Shown piece after piece: positions 1-7,713 of a stretch of DNA of 64,000 nt. Under the pieces are notes generated by a model, which saw only the letters and a program-made list of their open reading frames with translations, made no database searches and was not told where the DNA came from. This DNA is from Haloarcula ordinaria (GTDB taxonomy: Archaea > Halobacteriota > Halobacteria > Halobacteriales > Haloarculaceae). The stretch is taken from contig NZ_CP119789.1 in the NCBI RefSeq assembly GCF_029338275.1, forward strand, positions 1,550,001 to 1,614,000. The letters are read 5' to 3'. Both the position numbers and the translations under genes were made by a program. Each line of letters opens with the position of its first letter. Position 1 is the first letter of the stretch.

Positions 1-1204
1 GCTCGTCGGACGACTCCTCTTCGAGACGGGAAGCATCCCCGAGCACATCATCGAGCAGCACCGTGAGGAAGCCGAAGAGAAGGGCAAGGGCGGCTTCGAG
101 TTCGCCTACGTCATGGACAACCTCGCCGAGGAACGCGAACGCGGACTGACGATCGACATCGCCCACCAGAAGTTCGACACGGACACGTACTACTTCACTA
201 TCGTGGACACGCCCGGCCACCGCGACTTCGTGAAGAACATGATCACTGGCGCGAGCCAGGCCGACCACGCCGTCCTCGTCGTCGCGGCCGACGACGGGGT
301 CCAGCCACAGACCCGCGAGCACGTCTTCCTCTCGCGGACGCTGGGTATCGAGGAACTCGTCGTCGCCGTCAACAAGATGGACATGGTCAACTACGACGAG
401 GACCGGTTCCGGGAGGTCGTCGAGGAAGTCAAGGAACTGCTGAACCAGGTCCGGTTCGCGACCGAGGACGCCTCCTTCCTGCCGATCTCGGCGTTCGAGG
501 GTGACAACATCGCCGAACCGTCCGAGAACACGCCGTGGTACGACGGGAAGACGCTCCTGGAGACGCTGAACGACCTGCCCGAGCCACAGCCGCCGACGGA
601 CGCCCCCCTGCGGCTGCCGATACAGGACGTCTACACTATCTCCGGCATCGGGACCGTCCCTGTCGGTCGCGTCGAGACGGGTATCCTCAACACCGGCGAC
701 AACGTCTCGTTCCAGCCGTCTGACGTCGCTGGTGAGGTCAAGACCATCGAGATGCACCACGAGGAGGTCCCGCAGGCCGGCCCCGGCGACAACGTCGGGT
801 TCAACGTCCGTGGCGTCGGCAAGGACGACATCCGCCGGGGCGACGTCTGTGGCCCCGCCGACGACCCGCCGTCGGTCGCCGAGACGTTCCAGGCCCAGAT
901 CGTCGTGATGCAACACCCGTCGGTCATCACGCCGGGCTACACGCCGGTCTTCCACGCCCACACCGCACAGGTCGCCTGTACGTTCGAGTCGCTGGACCAG
1001 AAGCTCGACCCAGCCTCCGGCGAGGTCGAAGAAGAGAACCCGGATTTCATCGAGAACGGGGATGCCGCGGTCGTCACGATTCGTCCGCAGAAGCCACTCA
1101 GTGTCGAGCCGTCGTCGGAGATTCCGGAACTGGGCTCCTTCGCCATCCGCGACATGGGTCAGACCATCGCCGCCGGCAAAGTCCTCAGCGTCACCGAACG
1201 CTGA
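1..1204 (+). CDS. tuf: Translation elongation factor EF-1alpha (aEF1A), 5'-truncated by window edge
   Basis: This GTPase delivers aminoacyl-tRNA to the ribosome. The frame is open from base 2, so about 20 N-terminal residues, including the P-loop, lie outside the window. Visible GTPase motifs are DTPGH (206-220) and NKMD (371-382). The N-terminal effector region around EERERG and the two C-terminal beta-barrel domains are complete to a TGA at 1202-1204. About 400 codons are present; the family is about 421 residues. In many haloarchaea this gene is followed at once by rpsJ (S10). Here the next gene is on the other strand, so either the locus is rearranged or this is an extra copy. Identity is very secure. 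Confidence 0.97.
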   Translation, partial: LVGRLLFETGSIPEHIIEQHREEAEEKGKGGFEFAYVMDNLAEERERGLTIDIAHQKFDTDTYYFTIVDTPGHRDFVKNMITGASQADHAVLVVAADDGVQPQTREHVFLSRTLGIEELVVAVNKMDMVNYDEDRFREVVEEVKELLNQVRFATEDASFLPISAFEGDNIAEPSENTPWYDGKTLLETLNDLPEPQPPTDAPLRLPIQDVYTISGIGTVPVGRVETGILNTGDNVSFQPSDVAGEVKTIEMHHEEVPQAGPGDNVGFNVRGVGKDDIRRGDVCGPADDPPSVAETFQAQIVVMQHPSVITPGYTPVFHAHTAQVACTFESLDQKLDPASGEVEEENPDFIENGDAAVVTIRPQKPLSVEPSSEIPELGSFAIRDMGQTIAAGKVLSVTER

Positions 1205-1313
1205 GCACCTCGTCATCGGTCGCCGTCCGGTGACGTGGTCGCCGAGACACGGGTCCCTGTCTCCCTCCGAACGCAGCGGTGCCGGGACGCCTGCTCCGTT
1301 GCCGGGTGCGCCC

Positions 1314-1532
1314 TCAGAGTAGGAACGAGACGACGGCGAGCACGATGAAGATGATGACGAGCCACTTCGCGATTTTCATGCTCAGTCCGGCGACACCACG
1401 CGCTCCGAGGACCGCCGCGACGAGTGCGAGCAGCAGAAAGAAGACGGCGAGCTCGATGAAGCCACCGCCGAACTGGAGCGGTGGAACCTGCATGACTGAT
1501 ACGGCACTCTGAACCGGCTGTTCGATACTCAT
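1314..1532 (-). CDS. Small DUF1328-type membrane protein
   Basis: The predicted product is 72 residues from the ATG at 1532; an in-frame GTG at 1544 would add four. A polar N-terminus is followed by two hydrophobic segments with a short glycine-rich turn ([11 protein letters not shown]), the pattern of the DUF1328/YtjA family of tiny inner-membrane proteins of unknown function. An AT-rich TATA-like stretch at 1571-1577 on this strand lies about 40 nt upstream, so it has its own promoter. The gene is convergent with the EF-1alpha gene and is not part of an operon. A role in membrane stress is only a guess. Confidence 0.8.
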   Translation of the reverse strand: MSIEQPVQSAVSVMQVPPLQFGGGFIELAVFFLLLALVAAVLGARGVAGLSMKIAKWLVIIFIVLAVVSFLL

Positions 1533-1613
1533 ACAACGATCCACGACGCACCCCTTCTTGGCACTTGTCTTATAATTACGGATTACCGAACGTATCAGGG
1601 AAGGGGCCAGTGC

Positions 1614-3158
1614 TCAGTCGTCGGCGACCAGCGGTTCGTCCTCGTCGGCCATCAGGCGGTCCATCGCGTCGACCATCGCCCGCACCGACGCGCGCGTGAT
1701 GTCCGAGTCGCTGGCCGAGACGGCGACGTGGTCGTCGCCCCGAGACATCTCTATCTCGACGGTGACGATAGCGTCCGTGCCGCCGGTGATGGCGTCGACG
1801 TGGTAGTCCTCCAGCGTCGCGTCAGCGGCGTGGGACAGCGCCGTCTCGGTGGCGTTCATCGCGGCGTCGACCGGGCCGGACCCGACGGAGGCCTCCTTGC
1901 GCTCCTCGCCGTCGACCGAGAGCCGGACGCTCGCGGTCGGGGTGTCGGAGCCGGAGACGGCCGTCAACCCGAGCAGCTCGACGCGACGGTCCTTCTCCTG
2001 GCCGGTGACGTCGTCGGCGATGGTGAGCAGGTCCGCGTCCGTGACGCGCTTGCCCCGGTCGCCGATCTCCTTGACGCGCGTGACGACCTGTGCGAGCTGG
2101 TCGTCGGTGACTTCGACGTCGTGCTCGTCCAGCGCGGCTTTCACGCCGGCACGGCCCGCGTGCTTGCCGAGCGCGAGGCGGCGCTCGCGGCCCACCTTCT
2201 CGGGTGGGTACGGTTCGTACATCGAGTCGTCCTTGAGCGTGCCGTCGGTGTGGATGCCCGACTCGTGGGTGAAGGCGTTCTGGCCGACGACTGCCTTGTT
2301 CGGGGCCAGCGGGATGCCGGTCCGGTTGGCGATGAGCTCGGCGAGGTCGTACACTTCGGTCAGGTCCATCGTCTCGACGCCGTACCCGTGCGAGAGCGCG
2401 ATGGCGACCTCTTCGAGTGCGACGTTGCCGGCCCGCTCGCCGATGCCGTTGATGGTGCCGTGGACCATGTCGGCGCCCGCGGCGACCGAGGTCAACGCGT
2501 TCATGACTGCGAGCCCCAGGTCGTCGTGTGTGTGGGTGCTCACGGGGCCGAGCTCGGCGAGTCGGGAGACGCTCTCCAGCGCGCGGTCCGGGGTGGCGTG
2601 GCCCACCGTGTCGGCCCAGCAGATTCGGTCCGCGCCGGCGTCGAGCGCCGCGCCGAGCAGCTCTTCGAGGTAGTCGAGGTCTGCGCGCGACCCGTCCTCG
2701 CCGATGACCTCGACCCACAGGCCGTGGTCCGTCGCGTACTCGACGAGTTCCACGGTGTTCTCGACGTTGTCTGCCTTCGAGGTACCGACCTTCTGCTCGA
2801 CGTGCTTGTCGCTGGCCGGGACGACGAGGTCGATGCCGTCGACGCCACACTCCAGTGCGAGGTCGATGTCGTTCCGGATGCCACGACAGAAGCTGGTCAC
2901 GGACGCGTCCAGGTCGAGTTCGGCGACCCGCGAGATGGTCTCGCGCTCGCCGGGCCCGGTGCAGGCGCTGCCGGCCTCGATGAAGTCGATGCCGGCGGCG
3001 TCGAGCTTGCGGGCGATACGGGCCTTGTCGTCCGGCGTCAGCGAGACGCCGGGGGCCTGCTCGCCGTCGCGCAGCGTCGTATCCAGAAACTGTACCTCGC
3101 CGACGTCTTCGAGGGGACGCGTCGCTGGGTGGTCCCCGAACAATGTGTGCTGGCTCAC
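1614..3158 (-). CDS. cimA: (R)-citramalate synthase / 2-isopropylmalate synthase family enzyme
   Basis: This is a 514-residue acyl-CoA:2-oxoacid condensing enzyme. The catalytic TIM barrel begins with LDTTLRDGEQAPG (about residues 25-37). The metal-binding HTHDD motif and the NGIGERAGN and HESGIH motifs follow, then the C-terminal LeuA allosteric dimer domain (about 390-500). It condenses acetyl-CoA with pyruvate (citramalate, isoleucine route) or 2-oxoisovalerate (leucine route); sequence alone does not separate the two. Because no ilvBNC/leuBCD genes are adjacent, I favour the citramalate type, and the symbol is tentative. The start is GTG at 3158. A short ORF with its own TATA box lies just upstream (3175-3249). 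Confidence 0.88.
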   Translation of the reverse strand: MSQHTLFGDHPATRPLEDVGEVQFLDTTLRDGEQAPGVSLTPDDKARIARKLDAAGIDFIEAGSACTGPGERETISRVAELDLDASVTSFCRGIRNDIDLALECGVDGIDLVVPASDKHVEQKVGTSKADNVENTVELVEYATDHGLWVEVIGEDGSRADLDYLEELLGAALDAGADRICWADTVGHATPDRALESVSRLAELGPVSTHTHDDLGLAVMNALTSVAAGADMVHGTINGIGERAGNVALEEVAIALSHGYGVETMDLTEVYDLAELIANRTGIPLAPNKAVVGQNAFTHESGIHTDGTLKDDSMYEPYPPEKVGRERRLALGKHAGRAGVKAALDEHDVEVTDDQLAQVVTRVKEIGDRGKRVTDADLLTIADDVTGQEKDRRVELLGLTAVSGSDTPTASVRLSVDGEERKEASVGSGPVDAAMNATETALSHAADATLEDYHVDAITGGTDAIVTVEIEMSRGDDHVAVSASDSDITRASVRAMVDAMDRLMADEDEPLVADD

Positions 3159-3174
3159 AGAAGATTCACTTCCG

Positions 3175-3249
3175 TCACTCTTGCGGGCGAATTTCGCACC
3201 CAGTCGCCTGGCGGCGACTTCCTCTATCCTCCGTCGGGTGTTCCGACAT
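3175..3249 (-). CDS. Putative 24-residue leader ORF upstream of cimA
   Basis: The frame opens with ATG at 3249 and closes with TGA at 3175-3177, 16 nt before the GTG of cimA, in a different frame. A strong TATA box (TTTTTATA, 3276-3283) sits about 30 nt before this ATG, so the transcript should begin almost at this codon. The predicted peptide starts MSEHPTEDRG and is polar, with four Arg and one Cys. It has no run of Ile, Leu or Val as in classical attenuators. It may be a regulatory leader, or chance coding in a 5' UTR. The position relative to the promoter is seen; function is inferred. Confidence 0.35.
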   Translation of the reverse strand: MSEHPTEDRGSRRQATGCEIRPQE

Positions 3250-3275
3250 TGTACTCTGACGTGACACGCTCACAC

Positions 3276-3284
3276 TATAAAAAG
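3276..3284 (-). promoter_or_regulatory. TATA box of the cimA transcription unit
   Basis: On the minus strand this reads CTTTTTATA, a near-ideal haloarchaeal TATA element. Expected transcription start is near 3253, which leaves a leader of about 95 nt before the cimA GTG and almost none before the short leader ORF. Confidence 0.65.
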
Positions 3285-3303
3285 TGACGGATACGCGCCG
3301 CAG

Positions 3304-3651
3304 TCACGACTCGACGACGACGGTGTCCCCGACCGCCACCCCTTCGGCCGCTCCCGCGGGCAGTTCCAGCACGGTGTCGGCCTTCGCCCACCCGAACGAG
3401 CGCCAGGGAGACATCGTCTCGACCCTCGTTACTTCCTCGTCGGCAATCCACACCACGTCGATGGGAAAGCGGACGAACAGCATGTGGATAGACCGCCGGC
3501 CGACGCGGTCGAACGGGAAGACGAGCCCGTAGTCGTCGGGGATCGACCGGCGGAACATCAGCCCGCGGCTCTGCTGGAGCATCGACTCGGCGCGCTCGAC
3601 GTCGGTCGCCAGCGGCCGGGCCGCGCCCTCGGGCTCGTGGACGATGCGCAT
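3304..3651 (-). CDS. DUF192 family protein
   Basis: The product has 115 residues and matches the compact beta-rich DUF192 fold. Conserved features are the central HMLFVRFPIDVVWID-like strand pair (here HMLFVRFPIDVVWIA), the following VTRVETMSPW segment and the closing VLELPAGAAEG. The function of the family is unknown. Bacterial and archaeal members are often exported, but this one has no clear signal peptide. The ATG at 3651 gives the usual family length. It lies alone between cimA (same strand) and a divergent histidine kinase. Confidence 0.85.
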   Translation of the reverse strand: MRIVHEPEGAARPLATDVERAESMLQQSRGLMFRRSIPDDYGLVFPFDRVGRRSIHMLFVRFPIDVVWIADEEVTRVETMSPWRSFGWAKADTVLELPAGAAEGVAVGDTVVVES

Positions 3652-3770
3652 GCTCTTCGCCTGGGGCGAGGCGGTGTTAGGTGTTCTGCCCGACGGGCCA
3701 ACGGTTACGGATTCCTATCCGCTGGGAATCCGTCCCCTGTTTAATGCGGGTGGGTCTGGTTCTTCCACTG

Positions 3771-5294
3771 ATGACATGGCTGTCCGGTGTGAGACGTAGG
3801 GCCTTGAGTCGCTCGAAATGGGTGACGGGCGTACAGTGGAGATGGCTCGGCGGATTGGTGTTGCTCGTCCCCGGTATCGCCGTCGGCCTCGTGACCGTCG
3901 TCCAGCTACTCAACTCCGAAGCCGCTGCACAGTGGCGGCTCGTTACCGGTGCTGCGCTCTTCTGTCTCAGTCTCCCGCTGGTCGTGGGCGCCGGCTGGCT
4001 CGCGACGAGCGACTACGACCCGGCCGGCGTCAAACGCGTCGTCGCCTGGTCGCTGGCGGGTTCGGCGCCCATCACGGCCCTGGCCCTGGTGGTCGTCGGC
4101 TACCAGCGGGCCCACGGCGTCACGCTGGCCGACCCCTGGCTCGTCACCGGGTGGGTTGCGGGGACGGGCGCGGTGGGTGGTCTGCTCACCGGCGTCTACG
4201 ACGTCAGCCGGGAACGCGAACGCGCTCGGAGCGCCCGCGCCGAGAACCGTCTCAGCGCTGTCGTCGAGGCCTCTCCGGTGGCAGTCATCGCCATCGACAG
4301 CGACGGTGACGTCCAGACGTGGTCGAACGGGGCCGAGCGGCTGTTCGGGTGGTCGGCCGAGGAGATTCTCGGCGAGCCGTACCCGCTGGTGCCCGACGAC
4401 CGGCGAGCGGAGTTCCGCCGACACAAACAGCGGGTCGACGAGGGGCAGGTCATCGACGGCGTGGAGACCCAGCGCCAGCGCAGTGACGGCGCGCTCGTCG
4501 ACGTCAGTCTCTGGGCTGCCCCCATCAACGACACCGACGAATCAGTCTCCGGCCACATGATCGCCATCGCGGACGTGACCGACCGGAAGCAACGTGAGCA
4601 ACAGCTCGCGGTCCTGGAGCGCGTCCTCAGACACGACATCCGAAACACGGTCAACGTCATCGAGGGCCGGGGTGACCTCCTCATGCGGGAACTCGACGAC
4701 CCGGAGAACCTGACGGCGGCCAGCCGGATCGTCGAGCGGGCCCGCCGGCTCGAACGGCTGAGCGAGAAGGCCCGCGACGTGACGAACGTGCTCCGTGGCG
4801 GTGAAGACGCCGGCGTCGTCGACGTCGTCGACCTGCTCCGGGAACAGCAGCGGCGTATCGGCCGCGAGTATCCGGACTGCGACATCCGACTCGATGCACC
4901 GAGGTCGGCCATCGCCGCCGGCGACCAGCGACTCGGCATCGCGATCAGAGAGACCGTCGAGAACGCTGTCGTTCACGGCTACGAACAGACACCCGACGAG
5001 GTGGAGGCGTACGTCAGCCTCGACGTGCGACACGAAGGCGACTACGTCGTCGTCGACGTCGCCGACACCGGACCGGGTATCCCCGAACGGGAGCGCGCGC
5101 CGCTCTCGGCCGAGACGGAGACGAGCCTCCAGCACGGGAGCGGTATCGGCCTCTGGTCCATCTACTGGCTGGTCAGGAGCCTCGGTGGCGAGGTGAGCAT
5201 CTCCGACCGAGAGCCCCGTGGCGCCCTCGTGACCCTCCGACTGCCGGAAGCCCCCGAGTCGCTGCTCGTCCCCGAGGACCAGCGAACAGATTGA
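3771..5294 (+). CDS. Membrane PAS-domain sensor histidine kinase
   Basis: The predicted product is 507 residues. Four hydrophobic segments (about 23-47, 57-79, 90-112, 124-143) precede a PAS domain (about 160-275). Then come the H-box RVLRHDIRN with the phosphoacceptor His near 288, and an HATPase domain with N-box ETVENAVVHG (about 393-402), DTGPGIPE and GIGLWS. It should autophosphorylate and pass phosphate to an unlinked response regulator, since none is nearby. An upstream in-frame ATG exists (3681), but a TATA-like TTTAAT at 3740-3745 lies 26 nt before the ATG at 3771, which supports a leaderless start there. The signal sensed is unknown. Confidence 0.9.
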   Translation: MTWLSGVRRRALSRSKWVTGVQWRWLGGLVLLVPGIAVGLVTVVQLLNSEAAAQWRLVTGAALFCLSLPLVVGAGWLATSDYDPAGVKRVVAWSLAGSAPITALALVVVGYQRAHGVTLADPWLVTGWVAGTGAVGGLLTGVYDVSRERERARSARAENRLSAVVEASPVAVIAIDSDGDVQTWSNGAERLFGWSAEEILGEPYPLVPDDRRAEFRRHKQRVDEGQVIDGVETQRQRSDGALVDVSLWAAPINDTDESVSGHMIAIADVTDRKQREQQLAVLERVLRHDIRNTVNVIEGRGDLLMRELDDPENLTAASRIVERARRLERLSEKARDVTNVLRGGEDAGVVDVVDLLREQQRRIGREYPDCDIRLDAPRSAIAAGDQRLGIAIRETVENAVVHGYEQTPDEVEAYVSLDVRHEGDYVVVDVADTGPGIPERERAPLSAETETSLQHGSGIGLWSIYWLVRSLGGEVSISDREPRGALVTLRLPEAPESLLVPEDQRTD

Positions 5295-5320
5295 TTACCG
5301 TCGCCCTCGGAGCGTCGCCC

Positions 5321-5869
5321 ATGGAGAAAGCGCCCGGTGGGACCTCCGTCGGCGTCGACGACCCCTACGAGTACGTCGACCGGTGTGACTTCGTGACCGA
5401 CGAGGGGAAGTGCCGCTGGGCGCGGGAACACGGCCAGCACGACCCCGAGTTCGCGAACGCACGCAGTGCCGACGGGTTCCGCTGCCCGGCCGCCGTGGGG
5501 CCGGACGGTGACCCCGACGGTGCGGAGTGGGACTGGGCCGACTGCCCGCACTTCCGCTGTCGTAAGCACGACCGGGCGTGCGTTCGCTGCGGGCTGACCG
5601 AGCGACGGATGGCACACTCCGACGAGCGGCCGCTGCTCGAAGAGCATCACCTCTCGTACCGCGAGAGGTCGAGCGAGGACGGCCTCGACCACGAGATAAC
5701 GGTCTTCCTCTGCCGGTGGTGTCACGCCAAGGTCCACGGGTCCTGGGCGCGAATCGACGACGACGTGGCCCCGGACCCGGAAGCCGTCGCCGAGCGCGAG
5801 GGCCGGCGGACCAGAGAACAGTCAGAACTGGGGTTCGAGTCGGCGGCCGACCGATACGACGACTCCTGA
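5321..5869 (+). CDS. HNH-like zinc-binding protein (haloarchaeal DUF7097-like)
   Basis: The product has 182 residues from the ATG at 5321. The first half contains scattered Cys (CDF, GKCRW, FRCP, DCPHFRC) that could bind a metal. The second half has CVRCG, then EEHHLSY, then CRWCHAKVH. This order, CxxC-HH-CxxCHxxVH, is that of HNH endonuclease folds, with His pairs at the active-site position. I see no membrane segment or signal. The gene starts about 27 nt after the kinase stop and precedes a second histidine kinase on the same strand. Nuclease activity is a hypothesis; the protein may only be a zinc scaffold. The DUF number is from memory and uncertain. Confidence 0.7.
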   Translation: MEKAPGGTSVGVDDPYEYVDRCDFVTDEGKCRWAREHGQHDPEFANARSADGFRCPAAVGPDGDPDGAEWDWADCPHFRCRKHDRACVRCGLTERRMAHSDERPLLEEHHLSYRERSSEDGLDHEITVFLCRWCHAKVHGSWARIDDDVAPDPEAVAEREGRRTREQSELGFESAADRYDDS

Positions 5870-5947
5870 CGGCACCGCACCGATTATCGGATTTGATAGC
5901 CTCAACTGCAAACACTAAGTCACCCCTCCGGAAACAGGTAGCCACTC

Positions 5948-7036
5948 GTGAAGCATCTGGAGGTGTCGAAGCGCTCCCTCGGGATGGGCTACGTCGTGGG
6001 CACGGGGGTGGTTCTGTCTCTCGTGTTGCTCGTGCACGCCGTCCTCGCGCTGCAGGTCGGCGTGTACGCCCTCGCCGTCGTCTGTTCCGGCCTGGTGCCG
6101 GCCCTCACGCTCGTCGGGGCCAACTACTGGCTCCCCCGGAGCGGACTGGACGGCGAGGAGGTGTGGACCGTCGCCGAGTGGGGCGGGTTCGGCATCGCCG
6201 TCCTGACGCTCGTCAACGTCGCGGTCCTCTTATCAGACGTCACAATCGTCCGCTACGTCCCTGGACTGCTCGCCAGTAGCGTCGCTATCGGTGGGTTCGT
6301 CGGCTTCCTCGTCGGCGCCCACCTGGAACTTCGCCGGTCGGCCCGTCGCCTCTCACAGAGCAACGACGTGCTCAACCGCGTGCTCAGACACGACATGCGA
6401 AACGACCTCAACGTCGCGCTTGGCCACCTGACACAGCTCGAACGGACGACCTCCGGCGAGGCCACCGAACACGTCGACCGGCTCAGAGAGACGATAGACG
6501 ACATGACGACGACGACCGAGAAGGCCCGACAGATAGACGTCGCGCTGGCGGCCGACCGCCGCTCACAGCGCCCCGTCGACGTGGTCCCCCACATCCGCGA
6601 ACGGGTCGACGCCGTCCGGCGGGCCTACCCCGAAGCGACCGTCGAACTCGACTGTCCCGACGAGCTCGTGGTCCACGCCGACTGGTTGCTCGGGACGGTG
6701 CTCGACAACCTCGTCGAGAACGCCATCGTCCACAACGAGGGGACGCCGTCGCTCACCGTCGCCGTCGAACGGTGCGGACAGACCGCCTGTATCCGGGTCA
6801 CCGACGACGGCCCGACCATCCCCGAGACGGAGCTCGACGTCTTCTCGGAGGGCACCGAGACGCCGCTGCACCACTCGAAAGGGGTCGGGCTCTGGCTCGT
6901 CACCTGGGTGGTCGAGAGCTACGGCGGCGACGTCACCTTCGGCACCTCCGACACCGGCGGCAACGTCGTCGAGATCGAACTGCAGACCGCCTCCTGGGTC
7001 GAGAAACAGCGATGGGGCGACCTCTTCGCTCGCTGA
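5948..7036 (+). CDS. Membrane histidine kinase without PAS domain
   Basis: The product has 362 residues with four N-terminal hydrophobic segments (about 15-33, 38-58, 78-98, 104-124). The DHp domain has H-box RVLRHDMRNDLN (His about 148), and the HATPase domain has N-box DNLVENAIVHN (about 253-263), DDGPTIPE and GVGLWLV. The second Gly of the usual DxGxG box is Thr here. The catalytic half strongly resembles the kinase at 3771-5294, so the two are probably paralogues. The four-helix region replaces any recognisable sensor domain. The start codon is GTG at 5948. No receiver-domain partner is near. Confidence 0.88.
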   Translation: MKHLEVSKRSLGMGYVVGTGVVLSLVLLVHAVLALQVGVYALAVVCSGLVPALTLVGANYWLPRSGLDGEEVWTVAEWGGFGIAVLTLVNVAVLLSDVTIVRYVPGLLASSVAIGGFVGFLVGAHLELRRSARRLSQSNDVLNRVLRHDMRNDLNVALGHLTQLERTTSGEATEHVDRLRETIDDMTTTTEKARQIDVALAADRRSQRPVDVVPHIRERVDAVRRAYPEATVELDCPDELVVHADWLLGTVLDNLVENAIVHNEGTPSLTVAVERCGQTACIRVTDDGPTIPETELDVFSEGTETPLHHSKGVGLWLVTWVVESYGGDVTFGTSDTGGNVVEIELQTASWVEKQRWGDLFAR

Positions 7037-7052
7037 GCCGACCGTATCAGGA

Positions 7053-7060
7053 AATATATA
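7053..7060 (+). promoter_or_regulatory. TATA box of guaAA
   Basis: AATATATA ends 26 nt before the ATG at 7086, placing the transcription start at or within a few bases of the start codon (leaderless mRNA). Confidence 0.7.
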
Positions 7061-7085
7061 GGCGGCGATAGCGTTGCCGTGAACA

Positions 7086-7655
7086 ATGACCCGAATCGCC
7101 GTCATCGACAACCACGGGCAGTTCACGCACCTCGAACAGCGTGCGCTTCGCGACATGGGTGTCGACGTAGAACTGCTTGACAACACGACGCCGGCCGCGG
7201 ACATCGACGCCGACGGCGTCGTCCTCTCCGGCGGACCGGACATCGACGACATCGGCAACTGTGCCGAGTACCTGGACCTGGATATCCCGGTCTTCGGTAT
7301 CTGCCTCGGGATGCAGATCATCGCACAGGAGCTGGGCGGGCGCGTCGGTAACGGGGACTACGGCGGCTACGCCGACGTCACCGTCGAGATTCTCGACGAG
7401 TCGGACCCGCTCGTCGGCTCGCTCTACCCCGAGACGCGCGTCTGGGCGAGCCACGCAGACGAGGTCAAAGAGGTTCCAGACGGGTTCGAGCGGACCGCGA
7501 CGTCCGATATCTGTGGCGTCGAGGCGATGAGCAACGCCGACGAGAACATCTACGGCGTCCAGTGGCACCCCGAGGTCGCCCACACCGAAGAGGGCGAGGC
7601 GGTCTTCGAGAACTTCATCTCGGTCTGTGACCGGCAGTCGGTCGCCCGGCAGTGA
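7086..7655 (+). CDS. guaAA: GMP synthase (glutamine-hydrolysing) subunit A
   Basis: This is the class I glutamine amidotransferase half of the archaeal two-subunit GMP synthase, 189 residues. The catalytic triad is visible as Cys73 in GICLGMQ and His161/Glu163 in WHPEV. It releases ammonia from glutamine for the ATP-pyrophosphatase subunit (GuaAB), which converts XMP to GMP and is not encoded in this window. In bacteria both halves are fused; the separate short form is normal for archaea. The gene has its own promoter (TATA at 7053-7060). Confidence 0.95.
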   Translation: MTRIAVIDNHGQFTHLEQRALRDMGVDVELLDNTTPAADIDADGVVLSGGPDIDDIGNCAEYLDLDIPVFGICLGMQIIAQELGGRVGNGDYGGYADVTVEILDESDPLVGSLYPETRVWASHADEVKEVPDGFERTATSDICGVEAMSNADENIYGVQWHPEVAHTEEGEAVFENFISVCDRQSVARQ

Positions 7656-7713
7656 GGTGCGTCAGACGCAGCCGAACGATTTTAACGGTACTGAGACAAG
7701 TGACGGTTGACAT

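Noticed and set aside
1728..3287. Long open frame antisense to cimA (519 codons)
   Set aside because: It is a by-product of GC-rich codon bias. It is rich in Arg, Val and Asp with no motif, while the other strand encodes a clear enzyme.
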